Positions 17,287 through 26,847 of a DNA stretch of 64,000 nucleotides are shown here, in pieces (the stretch's first letter is position 1; the number at the start of each line of letters is the position of its first letter). The notes beneath the pieces are model-generated. The model was not told the DNA's origin, did not search any database, and saw only the letters and a list, made by a program, of their open reading frames with translations. Source of the stretch: Pseudomonadota bacterium (lineage in GTDB: Bacteria > Myxococcota_A > UBA9160 > SZUA-336); assembly GCA_003247575.1 (NCBI GenBank), contig QJZC01000019.1:171913-235912 (forward strand). The letters run 5' to 3'. Made by a program: the position numbers and the translations under genes.

Positions 17287-18151
17287 CCACTCCGTGCGCC
17301 TTCGCGATCCGACCGTACTCAGCCAGGATCTCCTGGCTATAGGTCACACGGCCACTGATCCGCTCGGCAGGTTCGCTGCACAAGATCAGGGCTGCGTCCG
17401 CCATGTAGTCGATCGGCTCGACGTGCGCATCCGACTCGCTCCGCGCGAGGCCATGCAGTACGACGCCGGGAGTCGCAACCACCTGGGACGGGCTCAGACA
17501 GGTTACCGAGATGCCGTAGTCGAACACTTCCGATGCAAGTCCCTGCGTGAAGCGCTCGAGTGCGGCCTTCTCTGCGCCATACAGGGTTCCCCCACGAGTA
17601 CGCCGCTGTGTCTTCGGGTACGGACCCCGCCCGGGACCGATCGCGGCGGCGCTGCTGATGTTCAGGATGGCTCCCGAACGACGTGGCAACATGTCCGCCA
17701 ACACGAGCTTGCTCATGTAGAACGGACCATGAACGTTGACGGCGAACGACCGCTCCCAGCGTGACACCGGAAAGTCGGCGACTGGGATGAAGTAGGTGAG
17801 CGCGGCGTTGTTGACGAGCACGTCGATGGGCCCGAACGTTGCGCGTGCGGTCTCCACTGCGCGCTCGCATGCGGAGAAGTCAGAGACGTCGCAGGCGATC
17901 GGAACGGCCTCTCCACCCTGCTTCTCGATGGCTGCGACGGTGGCATGAAGCGAGCCCTCGAGTGATGGATGGTCTCCCTCTTCGAGAGTGCGGGCTGTAC
18001 AGATGACGCGCGCACCCGCGCTCGCCAGTCGCTCTGCGATCGCGCGTCCGATACCGCGGCTCGCACCCGTGACGAGAGCGACACGGCCACGCATCTCACC
18101 GCCCCGGTCCGTCTCGCTCTCGTGACTCTTGGCTGTCCCACCGAGACTCAT
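17249..18151 (-). CDS. Short-chain dehydrogenase/reductase
   Basis: A classical SDR of 300 residues with the start at ATG 18151, supported by GGAGG upstream and by an ATGA overlap with the stop of the preceding glycosyltransferase. The Rossmann motif TGASRGIGRAIAERL, the NNAA motif and a Ser followed by YGAEK (Tyr/Lys of the catalytic triad) are all present. An insertion rich in Gly/Arg (PGRGPYPKTQRRTRGG) sits between the Ser and Tyr. It should reduce or oxidise an alcohol/carbonyl with NAD(P)H; the substrate cannot be inferred. It is the middle gene of a three-gene minus-strand group. Confidence 0.88.
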   Translation of the reverse strand: MSLGGTAKSHESETDRGGEMRGRVALVTGASRGIGRAIAERLASAGARVICTARTLEEGDHPSLEGSLHATVAAIEKQGGEAVPIACDVSDFSACERAVETARATFGPIDVLVNNAALTYFIPVADFPVSRWERSFAVNVHGPFYMSKLVLADMLPRRSGAILNISSAAAIGPGRGPYPKTQRRTRGGTLYGAEKAALERFTQGLASEVFDYGISVTCLSPSQVVATPGVVLHGLARSESDAHVEPIDYMADAALILCSEPAERISGRVTYSQEILAEYGRIAKAHGVGGERPGSGFSRI

Positions 18152-19461
18152 TCCGCGTCCTCCGGATGACTGGAGCCCCATTGTGCCCGCATGTGCGCGC
18201 GAACGGAAGCGGGAAGCACGTACGGATCCTCTGCCAAGCTCGGGAACAGGCGCCACAGTGCGATCCGCTTCCAGGCATACCGGCGCGCGGTCTTCTCACC
18301 GGCCCTGCGAAGCGATGCTGCGCGCACTGGATCGCGTCGCAGCAGCGCGAGCGCGAGCGCGCTTACGCGCGGGTCGTCAGCTCGAATCACGACCGCATTG
18401 TGTCCATCGCGCGCGTAGTCCTCACCAGTTCCGCCGGTGCAGGCGAGCCCCCCCACGGCCATCGCCTCCAGTCCAACCAGGCCGAAGGGCTCGTGCGCGC
18501 TGTTCGCCAGAACGGCGTCGGAGGCACGGAACAGCAGGCGACGCTGGGTTGGCTCGAGATGCGACGTCAGCACGAGGACGTCCACACCCCTCGTCCTCGC
18601 GATCAGCTCCAGCAGCAACTGCGAGCTCGGCGTGCGCATGCTCCGCTGTCGGACCCTGAGTCCCAGCGCGCGCGCGCGCTCGAAGACCTGGGCGCGATGC
18701 ACGCCCGCCCCTCCTCGTGCGATCAGCAAGGGCCGCTCGCCGCGTCGCCCCAGCTCGGCCACCGCATCAAGCGCTCCGAGCCAGCGCTTGGCCGGATCCC
18801 AGCGGGCGAGCTTCGTCAGCACCATGCGACCCCGTACGCACTCGGCGAACTGCTGCAGCTCGGTCTCCGCAACTGCGGGGTATGCATCGGCTCCCAATCC
18901 ATTCGGAATCACGAGCGGATCAGCGGCGTAGCCTCGCATCAGGCGGCGCATGTAGCGGCTGACCGTCGTCAAGCTGGCTGCGCGTGCGAGCTCAGCGAAG
19001 TCGATGCGCTCGAAGCCGAAAGTGTTGTTGGCATTCCACTGCAGCGCTAGTCGATCCCGCAGACCGGCGCACCGCAACAGCCAGTCGAGATGAAGCACCG
19101 CGTCAACCGTCTGCCACTCCTCCGCAACCACGATCGCACCACGTCCACTCTCGAGTTCTCGCCGCAGATAGTGTTCGAATAGAAAGGGCGGGAGCGAGCG
19201 TGCAAAGTCAGAGGCCTTGCCTTCTTCGCCATCGTAAGCCCCCTCTGGATGGTGCGCGCTGATCCACTGGCACCAACGGTGGAGAACCAAACCGGCACCG
19301 ACGCGCTCGTGACCGGGCAGTCCGGGATCTCCGATGAACCAGAGATGCGTCTCGAAGCCGAGCGCCGCGAGCGCACGCGCAAGCCCGACGACGCGCGACG
19401 CGAGGCCACCGATTCGAGCATAGGGGTCGGGCCCTTCGAACGACAGAAGATGAAACTGCAA
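18148..19461 (-). CDS. GT4-like glycosyltransferase
   Basis: A 437-residue GT-B glycosyltransferase. The start is assigned to TTG 19461, because GAGGGAGG stands just upstream and the protein then begins QFHLLSFEGPDPYARIGGLASRV, the usual acceptor-domain opening. Conserved later parts are VIPNG, TKLARWDPAKRW, and the donor-binding E-x7-E in HEPFGLVGLEAMAVGGLA. TGGTGEDYA, followed by a loop often seen in glycogen-synthase-like GT4/GT5 enzymes, is also present. The frame is open another 113 codons upstream without a plausible N-terminus. It is coupled to an SDR gene downstream and is divergent from uspA. Donor and acceptor are unknown. Confidence 0.82.
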   Translation of the reverse strand: MQFHLLSFEGPDPYARIGGLASRVVGLARALAALGFETHLWFIGDPGLPGHERVGAGLVLHRWCQWISAHHPEGAYDGEEGKASDFARSLPPFLFEHYLRRELESGRGAIVVAEEWQTVDAVLHLDWLLRCAGLRDRLALQWNANNTFGFERIDFAELARAASLTTVSRYMRRLMRGYAADPLVIPNGLGADAYPAVAETELQQFAECVRGRMVLTKLARWDPAKRWLGALDAVAELGRRGERPLLIARGGAGVHRAQVFERARALGLRVRQRSMRTPSSQLLLELIARTRGVDVLVLTSHLEPTQRRLLFRASDAVLANSAHEPFGLVGLEAMAVGGLACTGGTGEDYARDGHNAVVIRADDPRVSALALALLRRDPVRAASLRRAGEKTARRYAWKRIALWRLFPSLAEDPYVLPASVRAHMRAQWGSSHPEDAE

Positions 19462-19503
19462 GGCCCCTCCCTCTTCTTCCTGCAGCACGTTTCCCGCGGC
19501 GCG

Positions 19504-19535
19504 CTTCCGGCAACACCGTCCTTCCGGCAACACCG
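19504..19535. repeat. 17-bp-spaced direct repeat in divergent spacer
   Basis: CTTCCGGCAACACCG occurs at 19504-19518 and again at 19521-19535, between the divergent glycosyltransferase and uspA starts. It may be a local duplication or a pair of protein-binding half sites. Confidence 0.5.
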
Positions 19536-19629
19536 AGACAGACTCCGAGAGGCGATCTACCCTGAGCGAAGTCCTCGAGACCCACCCTGACGCGCGCGGT
19601 GCGCCCACCGGTGAGCAAGGAGTCTGTGC

Positions 19630-20067
19630 ATGCGCCTGCAGCGGATCATCGTTCCCACCGACTTTTCCTCCAGCGCCGAGAACGCATTCGGATTCGCCCT
19701 GGACCTCGCCGAGGCGTTCGACGCGCGAATCCATCTCGTGCACGTCTATCGGTTGGGGTACACCGACCTCGGAAGCAGTGTCCAGCTTCCCGTCGAGCAC
19801 GTCGACCAGCTACGGGCCCATGCCCGAGCCGAGCTCGACCGCTGGGTCGAGCGTGCCTCGGAGCGCAACATTCCCGCCGAGGCGGACCTGATGTCGGGGG
19901 ATCCCGCCCAAGCGATCTCGAGTCTCGCGCGCAGCGATCACGCAGATCTGATCGTGATGGGCACGCGCGGCCTGGCGGGCTTGAAGCACCTGCTCCTCGG
20001 TAGTGTCGCCGAGCGGACCCTACGCTTTTCCCCCTGCCCCGTGCTGACGATCCCGAGCCGAGGCTGA
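19630..20067 (+). CDS. Universal stress protein (UspA family)
   Basis: A single-domain Usp of 145 residues. The N-terminal strand is RIIVPTDFSSSAENAFGFAL, with the Asp that contacts adenine. The ATP-binding signature G-x2-G-x9-G(S) is seen in GTRGLAGLKHLLLGSVAE, followed by RFSPCPVLTIPS. Proteins with this signature bind ATP and are induced by stress, starvation or oxygen limitation. AAGGAG precedes the ATG. It appears monocistronic, divergent from a glycosyltransferase and followed by a 440-bp gap. Confidence 0.92.
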   Translation: MRLQRIIVPTDFSSSAENAFGFALDLAEAFDARIHLVHVYRLGYTDLGSSVQLPVEHVDQLRAHARAELDRWVERASERNIPAEADLMSGDPAQAISSLARSDHADLIVMGTRGLAGLKHLLLGSVAERTLRFSPCPVLTIPSRG

Positions 20068-20507
20068 CCGCCCAGCGAACCAGCCTGGACTCGACCCACA
20101 CGCCGAGGGTCGCCTGCGGGCGCACCCCACCCCCGCGGAGGGGGCTCGGTCTGCGTCTCCACCGCTTGCGCGCAGGTTGCACATCTCGCCGGGTCCGGTC
20201 TGAATGGAAATCATCCAGTCCAGCCAGTAAGATGCGGGAGGTACGGGCTGATTTTGGGGTGCGCGCGAGCCTGCGGCCGACGCTCGCTGGGTCTCGCTCG
20301 CTCCTGGGTTGTCCGTTCTCGGTGAGCAGCATGCACTCGCGTTACGCATGCGTAGCGTTACGCCATAGGTCAGGGAACCAACTCTCGCAGCCAGGAATTG
20401 CACTCAGAACCACGGAACCCATGCACCGCGCCCGACCGTCTCCAAATGCGCATCTAATGAGATGCGCAGGGCCGCGGACGCTGGATCTGAAGGAGCTTTG
20501 CCCCAAG
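20068..20507. other. Intergenic region upstream of bamA
   Basis: No gene is recognised. At 20339-20363 a 12-bp perfect palindrome TACGCATGCGTA (20343-20354) overlaps a direct repeat GCGTTACGC (20339-20347 and 20355-20363), which could be a regulator site. The bamA frame is open through much of the region, but the sequence before 20508 does not resemble a signal peptide. Confidence 0.5.
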
Positions 20508-23500
20508 ATGCGAAATCAGCCCCCCGCTATCGACCGCTCGGCCACCGGCTTCCGAGGGAATCCCGCGCGGATCCTTCGGCATGGACGACCTCGCTCGCTA
20601 CCTCTTCTCCTGCTCGCTCTCGGAACCTTGTTCGTCGGTGGGAGCGCGCATTCCGACGCGCCGGGTCTGGGGGCGCCGACCGAGCTCTCCATGGAGCGAG
20701 ACCCGAGCAGCCCACTGGCTGCACATGCGCTCTTGGTGGTGACCGATGGGCTGCATCAGAGCGACCCAGCGCGAGCGGACGAGGTACGCAGTGCCCTGGT
20801 AGATGCACTGCGATCGCACGCGATCGGAGTCGTTGCCAGCGACGACAGCCACCCTGGGCCTGATGCCGCCGTCCCCGAAGGCGAGCTGCTCGTGCGTGCG
20901 CGGGAGCGATCTGCAGACTTGCTGATCGTGGCAGATCTCGCTCGCCTGGGCACCCGCGCCAGCCTCGAGCTTCGCGTCCTGCCCACCTCGGCCGAACCGG
21001 AGAGCCCGTCGCAGTCGCTACTGCGCGAGGTTCTGCCGATCGATCACCCGGATCAGCTCGAAAGCGTGCTGGCCGAAGCTGCCGAGCGCGCCCAGCAGGC
21101 AGTCGCACTCTGGGCGGCTTCCCCAGCCACAGTCGAGGACTCTGCTCAGCCCACTCTCGCAGCTCCAGATCCCGCCCTCGCGGCCATCCCGAAGGTGCCC
21201 GACACGCCGGGCAACAAGGTCTTCGAGGTATCGGTGTCGGGAAATCGCCGCATTGATGCCGACGCGATCCGGGCCGTGGCCGCCACCCGCACCGGCGCTC
21301 CCTACGATCGCGCCTCCGTCTCGGCCGATATTCGTCGGATCTTCGAGCTGGGATTCTTCCGGGACGTGCAAGCCATGGCCAGCGAGACCGATCAGGGAGT
21401 ACGGGTCGAGTTCGCCGTCGACGAACACCCGATCATTCGCCGGGTCACGATCAGCGGAAACGAGAACATGGATGGCGACGATCTGACGGAGCGGATGACG
21501 ATCGCCGTCGGCGCCACCATCGACTACCCCCTCGTGCTGGAGAACCAGCGGCGAATCCAATCGATGTACCAGGCGCGCGGTTACTACACCGCCAAGGTCG
21601 CATACGACGTGAGCGCCCTCGATGAGCACTCCGTAACCGTCAACTACGACGTCGACGAGGGCGAGCTGCTCCGCCTGCGGGAGATTCGGTTCATCGGGAA
21701 CGAGAACATGGCGGACGCCGATCTCATGGAGGGCTTCCAGACGAAGCCCTGGGGACCGATGTCCTTCATCACCCGGTTCTGGGACAACTCGGGAATGTAT
21801 GCGGAGCCGATCTTCTATCAGGATCTAGAGAAGGCGCAGCGGAAGTACCTCGACTCGGGCTACATCCGCGCCCGAATCGGCGAACCGGAGGTACAGTTCG
21901 ACGAGCGGGGGCTGCGGGTCAACGTGCCCGTAGAAGAAGGTCCGCGCTTCCGGGTCGGAGAGATCCAGGTCCAGGGTGACGATTCCATGGACTCGCAGAA
22001 GCTCTGGAGCCTGGTCCAGATGCAACCGGGGGACGTTTTCTCCCGTGCCCGCCTGTCCGACGATGTCGAACGACTGAGGCTGCACTATGCGGACCTGGGA
22101 TTCTTCCAGGCCGACGTGAAGCCCCGCACCAAGGTGGATCCCGATACGCTGACCGTGGAGTGCACCTTCGAGACGAGCAAGGGCGAGCTCTTTTTCGTGG
22201 ATCGCATCCAGGTCGATGGCAACACACGCACCCGAGACGACGTCGTTCGTCGCGAGCTTTCGGTCGTCGAGGGCGAGCTCTTCTCCGCGGCGGCACTGCG
22301 CCGCAGCCGCGCACGACTGCGCCGGCTCGGGTTCTTCGAAGAAGTCACCGTAGAGTCCCGCGCCACCGGCGATGATCGAGTCGCGGTCGACATCGGCGTC
22401 GTCGAACGCCCCACCGGGTCGTTCACGTTCGGAGCGGGCTTCGGCTCGGCGGATGGCTTCCTGCTCAACGCGGCCCTCCGTCAGGACAATCTCTTCGGGA
22501 GGGCCTACGGGGTCAATCTGCAGGCCGACCTCGGCACGCGCAATCAGCGTGCATCGCTGAACTTCACGAACCCCTTCTTCCGCGGCACGTCCGCATCGTT
22601 CAGCACCGGGCTGAACTTCTCGAGCGTCGACTTCGAGGACTTCGAGCAGACGGTATCGTCGTTCAGCCTCGGTTTCGGCTACCCCTTGGACGAAGGCGAG
22701 ACACGTCTGGGAACTTCGTACAGCTTCAGCGACCAAGACATCGACAGCGACTTCGATCGCGGCGTGGCATCCCTGCTGCAGCGCGAGGAGTTCGGAGGAC
22801 GCTCGACCACGAGCTCGATCACCTTCTCGGGTTCGCGCGATACGCGCGACGATCCTCGTTTCACTCGGTCGGGCAACACGACCGGCTTCTCCCTCGAGGT
22901 CGCCGGCCTAGGAGGAGTCAACAAGTTCCTCCGCCTCGAAGCGCGCACGACCCGTTACATGCCGTTCCAGGTGTTCGGACTCGACTCGACCTTCATCTTC
23001 AACACCCGCGCAGCCTACGCGTTTCCCCTCAACAGCATCTCCGACTTCGATCTGGATGACTGCTCGAATGCGCAGTGCTTGGCCGCGCTCGCGAGCGATG
23101 GATCACTGCGTGCGCTGAGCGATATCGACGACGATCTGGAGCTGCCGCTTTCCGAGCGTTTCATTTTGGGAGGGGTGGGCTCGTTCCAGCTGAGAGGCTA
23201 CGAGAATCGCTCCGTCGGACCGCGGCGCGCGCGTCTGCGCCCAATGCGAGTTGCAGGGGGCCAGACGGCATTCCAGGCGATCAATCGCGATCCCGCCTGC
23301 AATGGGCCGGGCCGGGCATCGTTGCCGGACGACGCATGCAACGACTTCGACGACTCCGACCCGGACGACTTCGAGGATCTGGACCTGACCGATGTCATCG
23401 GCGGGAACAAGATGTTCCTGGCGAACTTCGAGGTACGCACACCGATCGCCGAAGACTACGGCGTCACCGGGATCCTGTTCTTCGACATGGGGAACGCCTT

Positions 23501-23672
23501 CGCAGAGGACGAGTCGTTCAACCCCGCTGATCTGCGACTGGGAACGGGAGTCGGGGCCGAATGGCTGAGCCCGTTCGGGCCGATCGTCGTGTACCTCGGC
23601 ATCCCACTGAACCGTCTCGAGGACGAGAAGGCAAGCGTGTTCGAGTTCTCACTCGGAGGCTCGTCTTTCTAG
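20508..23672 (+). CDS. bamA: Outer-membrane protein assembly factor BamA (extended N-terminus)
   Basis: An Omp85 insertase that folds beta-barrel proteins into the outer membrane. From ATG 20508 the protein is 1054 residues, longer than the usual 750-850. A signal sequence (SLPLLLLALGTLFVGG) is followed by an extra domain (about 55-200) containing LLVVTDGL and ADLLIVADLARLG, a fold I cannot name with certainty. Five POTRA repeats start with FEVSVSGNRRID, IRRVTISGNENM, LREIRFIGNENM, VGEIQVQGDDSM and VDRIQVDGNTRT (about residues 237-630). A 16-strand barrel domain follows, with the loop-6 motif FQLRGYE and a terminal aromatic (SLGGSSF). A very acidic insertion (near 945-965) precedes the last strands. 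No skp/lpx genes follow, so it sits outside the common cluster. Confidence 0.9.
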   Translation: MRNQPPAIDRSATGFRGNPARILRHGRPRSLPLLLLALGTLFVGGSAHSDAPGLGAPTELSMERDPSSPLAAHALLVVTDGLHQSDPARADEVRSALVDALRSHAIGVVASDDSHPGPDAAVPEGELLVRARERSADLLIVADLARLGTRASLELRVLPTSAEPESPSQSLLREVLPIDHPDQLESVLAEAAERAQQAVALWAASPATVEDSAQPTLAAPDPALAAIPKVPDTPGNKVFEVSVSGNRRIDADAIRAVAATRTGAPYDRASVSADIRRIFELGFFRDVQAMASETDQGVRVEFAVDEHPIIRRVTISGNENMDGDDLTERMTIAVGATIDYPLVLENQRRIQSMYQARGYYTAKVAYDVSALDEHSVTVNYDVDEGELLRLREIRFIGNENMADADLMEGFQTKPWGPMSFITRFWDNSGMYAEPIFYQDLEKAQRKYLDSGYIRARIGEPEVQFDERGLRVNVPVEEGPRFRVGEIQVQGDDSMDSQKLWSLVQMQPGDVFSRARLSDDVERLRLHYADLGFFQADVKPRTKVDPDTLTVECTFETSKGELFFVDRIQVDGNTRTRDDVVRRELSVVEGELFSAAALRRSRARLRRLGFFEEVTVESRATGDDRVAVDIGVVERPTGSFTFGAGFGSADGFLLNAALRQDNLFGRAYGVNLQADLGTRNQRASLNFTNPFFRGTSASFSTGLNFSSVDFEDFEQTVSSFSLGFGYPLDEGETRLGTSYSFSDQDIDSDFDRGVASLLQREEFGGRSTTSSITFSGSRDTRDDPRFTRSGNTTGFSLEVAGLGGVNKFLRLEARTTRYMPFQVFGLDSTFIFNTRAAYAFPLNSISDFDLDDCSNAQCLAALASDGSLRALSDIDDDLELPLSERFILGGVGSFQLRGYENRSVGPRRARLRPMRVAGGQTAFQAINRDPACNGPGRASLPDDACNDFDDSDPDDFEDLDLTDVIGGNKMFLANFEVRTPIAEDYGVTGILFFDMGNAFAEDESFNPADLRLGTGVGAEWLSPFGPIVVYLGIPLNRLEDEKASVFEFSLGGSSF

Positions 23673-23845
23673 GGGAACCGGATCGTTCTCAGCGGAGTAG
23701 AGCTCAGCGCGCGGCGAACCCTCGCTTGCATGCAGGTGAAGTAATCCGGGGTGTGTCTGCACTCGCAGGTGTCGCCGATCGGTGTCGCACGCGTCCGGGT
23801 GCAAACGGCTCCGCCGGGATCCTCCCCATGTGGCGCCTGCTGCAT
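23669..23845 (-). CDS. Possible small Cys-containing peptide (58 aa)
   Basis: A short minus-strand frame starts at ATG 23845 with GGGGAG about 9 nt upstream and ends at 23669, touching the bamA stop from the other side. The translation has four Cys in a short span (VCTRTRATPIGDTCECRHTP, then YFTCM). I do not recognise it. It could be a chance frame in the bamA trailer; the ribosome-binding site and Cys spacing are the only support. Confidence 0.2.
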   Translation of the reverse strand: MQQAPHGEDPGGAVCTRTRATPIGDTCECRHTPDYFTCMQARVRRALSSTPLRTIRFP

Positions 23846-24347
23846 GAGCAGAGCTCCCCGCCGAGATTCCAGTAATTGTCTCCTTGAATGAGATACGAGC
23901 CTAGCTCTCGAAACTCGCTCCGCCTCGCTGCGAGATGTGGCTCCAGCCCCGCGCCAGTCGAACCTCCGCCCTCCTCTAGGGCAGGTCGCATTCGAGCACT
24001 CGAGCGGGCCCGATCCCCCGCGATCGCACCCAAAAGCCTACAAAAAACTGTGAAGTAGGCGATTCCCGGCATACATGACAACAGATAGCTTCACCGCACT
24101 TTCACACAAATACGCGCACGCACGAGCTTGACTTCAGGAACGTCAGAGCTACCCATTCGTCGTGGGCTTGCGGTCGCAGCATACGCGTGTCGGGCGCGAT
24201 CGGCCCTCGATCGAATTCCAACCACTACGCAACAAGCGAGAGGCAAGCTCTTTGCAGGCGTTGGATGACGACTTCGACCATCCCCCGGGCGCTGGATGTT
24301 CCACCGCCCCAACTTCGCAGGCCGGAACGGTCTGGTAAGGAGTGATC
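23673..24347. other. Long intergenic region downstream of bamA
   Basis: These 675 bp are less coding-like and locally more AT-rich (24040-24200) than the surroundings. Apart from the possible small minus-strand peptide at its left edge, no gene is supported. TTGACT at 24128-24133 with a poor -10 16-17 bp later (TACCCA) is a weak promoter candidate for the gene at 24348. No terminator with a T-run was found after bamA. Confidence 0.5.
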
Positions 24348-24779
24348 ATGACGTTGAGCGAGACGATTTCATCGGCCGAGGGTCGGATCAACGAGGCTGT
24401 TGAATCGAGCAGGACGCGGCTTCGTGCAGTGGTAGATACGGCAGAAGAAGGAGTTGAGGCTTCGATCCCACGAGTGCGTGAGAACATCCACATTCTGCGA
24501 GAGCGCGCCTTCGAGGACGCACAGCGCGTCGGTGGCTACGTAACGGAAGGGCTCGCCTGGGCGTCGGGCTGGCTTCCCAAGCTCTCCGTCCCTCTTCCCG
24601 AGACCGCGCCCTCTGCCGAAGAGCTCGCCGGCATCTACTTCGACAACGTGGGTCGCGCCCTGGACCTCCAGCGAAAGCTCGCACTCGAGTGGATCGCCGC
24701 GCTGAGCCACTCCAAGCCGGCGGTCGCGAAGGCCAAGGCGACGCGCGCCGCCAAGGAGGCACGCAGCGCGGCTGCTTGA
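24348..24779 (+). CDS. Small helical protein, possibly phasin-like
   Basis: A 143-residue hypothetical protein with AAGGAG well placed before ATG 24348. It is almost all predicted amphipathic helix: an N-terminal half rich in Glu/Arg/Val (SSAEGRINEAVESSRTRLRA), a short WASGWLPKLSVPLPE break, a second helix (YFDNVGRALDLQRKLALEWI), and an Ala/Lys-rich tail (AVAKAKATRAAKEARSAAA). This organisation recalls phasins and other proteins that coat storage granules, which would fit the lipid-storage genes elsewhere in the window. No phaC/phaZ is adjacent and I see no diagnostic motif, so the phasin idea is tentative. Confidence 0.65.
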   Translation: MTLSETISSAEGRINEAVESSRTRLRAVVDTAEEGVEASIPRVRENIHILRERAFEDAQRVGGYVTEGLAWASGWLPKLSVPLPETAPSAEELAGIYFDNVGRALDLQRKLALEWIAALSHSKPAVAKAKATRAAKEARSAAA

Positions 24780-25230
24780 TCCGCGCCCATTCAGGGGTGC
24801 GGCGCAGGCCCTCGTGATAGACCCTTGCCATGGCCGAATGACTGGCTCGGTCGAGGTCTCACGCCGAACCGGCACAGAGACGAGTCCTTCCCACCCCACC
24901 TAGGTTCGTTCGGATACGGGCGCATGCAGAACGCCGGCGCTTCGGTCGTTGTTTTGCATGCGCCCGCCTGTATCCTTTTCACCGCAACTGCCACTCGATA
25001 AACTTTCGTTCTATCCTGTGTCGAGGGCTCTCTCTGCGACCTTCGCAGAGCTCTCTCCTCAGCTCTCCCCCCGAGTGAGAAGTGTTTGCTCCGCGAGCTG
25101 TACAAGAGCTATGCAGCACTTGCTGCATTGAGATGCTCGCTCTTCCAGTGTAGATCCCCCCTTGGCATCATTCCTTGCTGCAGCGTGCGCCCAACTGGCG
25201 GATCGCTGCGGAATCCAGGAGGATCAGCCT
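24780..25230. other. Intergenic/leader region before the hut operon
   Basis: This 451-bp stretch holds a large inverted repeat (24912-24975). A weak promoter candidate follows it, TTTTCA at 24976-24981 and TAAACT at 24999-25004 with 17-bp spacing. No gene is supported. The hutH frame is open back to a TTG at 25162, but the ribosome-binding site favours 25231. Confidence 0.5.
24912..24975 (+). terminator. Large hairpin followed by TTTT upstream of hutH
   Basis: The left arm GGATACGGGCGCATGCA (24912-24928) pairs with the right arm at 24955-24975, whose reverse complement is the same sequence with a four-base insertion. The loop is about 26 nt and the right arm runs straight into TTTTC. It could terminate transcription from the small helical gene or act as a regulatory structure in front of the hut operon. 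Confidence 0.5.
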
Positions 25231-26847
25231 TTGGGGGTTCGGCCCGGGACAATCAGCGAGGATTCCCAGGTTGCGACGTGCATTGAGCCAGAGGATCCGA
25301 TCTGGATCGGGCGTGTCCTCGGCATCGGTGAGCTCGTCCGGGTCGCGCGCATGGGTGCTCCGGTGCGCATCGCCCCGGAGGCGCGCGATCGAGTCTCGCA
25401 CATGCGCCAGGCACTCGAGCGGGCGATCGCTGGGGGGCGAGTCTTCTATGGAATCAACACGGGTTTGGGGGCGCTCTGCGAGACGCTCGTACCTACGGAC
25501 CAGCTGGTAGAGCTGCAGCACAATCTGGTGCGAAGCCATGCGGCGGGCGTCGGGCCGGAGCTCGACCTCGCCACCGTGCGCGCGGTCATGCTGCTGCGAG
25601 CGCACACCTTGGCCCTGGGGGCTAGTGGCATCTCGCTAGACGTGCTCGAGCTGCTGGTGGAGATGATCAATCGACGGGTACATCCCTGCATTCCATGCCG
25701 CGGCAGCGTGGGCGCGAGCGGGGATCTCGCGCCACTCGCACACCTGGCCCTGGTCCTGATTGGGGAAGGCACAGCGATCGTGGGTGAGGAGCGGCTCGCT
25801 GGCCACCTGGCGCTCGCGAACGCAGGATTGCGCCCGTTGCAGCTGGGGCCCAAGGAAGGGCTCAGCCTGATCAATGGAACCCAGCTGATCTCGGCGATCG
25901 GCGGCCTCGCCCTCGCTGACTCCCGGGAGCTGCTCGAGAGCGCAGACATCATCGGTGCGCTCTCGCTCGATGCTCACCTGGCGAGCACCGTACTGCTCGA
26001 TGAGCGAATCCATGCGGGCAAGCCGCATCCGGGACAAGGCATCACCGCCCGCATTCAACGCGCGCTCATAGAAGGCTCCTCGCTCCACCGTTCCCATCGG
26101 GACTGCGGCCGTGTCCAGGACGCCTACTCGTTCCGCTGCATGCCGCAGGTGCATGGCGCCGTGCGGGATGCGTTCGACTATGTCCTGCGCGCGCTGCAAA
26201 TCGAGATGAACAGCATGACCGACAACCCATTGTTGCTGCCTGCGGAAGGCGGTGACTTCGATGTGTTGAGCGGAGGGAACTTCCACGGCGCAAACCTCGC
26301 GCTGCCTCTCGACCATCTATCCGCAGCGCTCACCACTCTCGGAAGCATCAGCGAACGCCGCATCGCACGCCAGGTCACTCAGGACCAGTCGCGCGGCCTG
26401 CCCGCCTTTCTGGCGACCCAGCCGGGTCTCGAGAGCGGCTTCATGCTTGCCCAGGTGACCGCTGCAGCACTCGTCAGCGAATGCAAGGCACTGAGCCATC
26501 CGGCCAGCGTCGACAGCATCCCGACTTCTGCAGGACAGGAGGATCACGTCAGCATGGGACCGATTGCAGGTTCGAAGCTGCGCACGATCGTCGATCTGAC
26601 CGCGCGAGTGCTTGCGATCGAGGCGAGTGTGGCTGCGCGCGCAATCGACCTACGTCCGCAGCCGACCAGCGCGCCCCTGCAGCGCGTCCACGCCAGGATT
26701 CGCAGCTACATCCCTCCATTCGAGAAGGATCGTCCGATGGGAGCAGAGTTCGAAGTCCTGGCCCAGGCCATCTTGCGCGGCGAGCTGCGGGATGCGGCTG
26801 GCCTCTCCGTGCCCACCCAACCAGCGAGGGCAACGCATGTGGACTGA
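25231..26847 (+). CDS. hutH: Histidine ammonia-lyase
   Basis: Removes ammonia from L-histidine to give urocanate, the first step of histidine utilisation. The MIO cofactor forms autocatalytically from the Ala-Ser-Gly in [17 protein letters not shown], which is intact. Other family marks are [23 protein letters not shown] and QEDHVSMG. I assign the start to TTG 25231 because AGGAGG lies 8 nt upstream; this gives 538 residues against a usual 500-515. A TTG start may limit expression. The end overlaps hutU by 11 bp. It is the first gene of the five-gene operon; no hutC or other regulator is adjacent. Confidence 0.94.
   Translation: MGVRPGTISEDSQVATCIEPEDPIWIGRVLGIGELVRVARMGAPVRIAPEARDRVSHMRQALERAIAGGRVFYGINTGLGALCETLVPTDQLVELQHNLVRSHAAGVGPELDLATVRAVMLLRAHTLALGASGISLDVLELLVEMINRRVHPCIPCRGSVGASGDLAPLAHLALVLIGEGTAIVGEERLAGHLALANAGLRPLQLGPKEGLSLINGTQLISAIGGLALADSRELLESADIIGALSLDAHLASTVLLDERIHAGKPHPGQGITARIQRALIEGSSLHRSHRDCGRVQDAYSFRCMPQVHGAVRDAFDYVLRALQIEMNSMTDNPLLLPAEGGDFDVLSGGNFHGANLALPLDHLSAALTTLGSISERRIARQVTQDQSRGLPAFLATQPGLESGFMLAQVTAAALVSECKALSHPASVDSIPTSAGQEDHVSMGPIAGSKLRTIVDLTARVLAIEASVAARAIDLRPQPTSAPLQRVHARIRSYIPPFEKDRPMGAEFEVLAQAILRGELRDAAGLSVPTQPARATHVD

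Noticed and set aside
23704..24081. 125-codon minus-strand frame downstream of bamA
   Set aside because: It lacks a ribosome-binding site and any recognisable feature; the shorter frame starting at 23845 has better initiation signals, though it too is weak.
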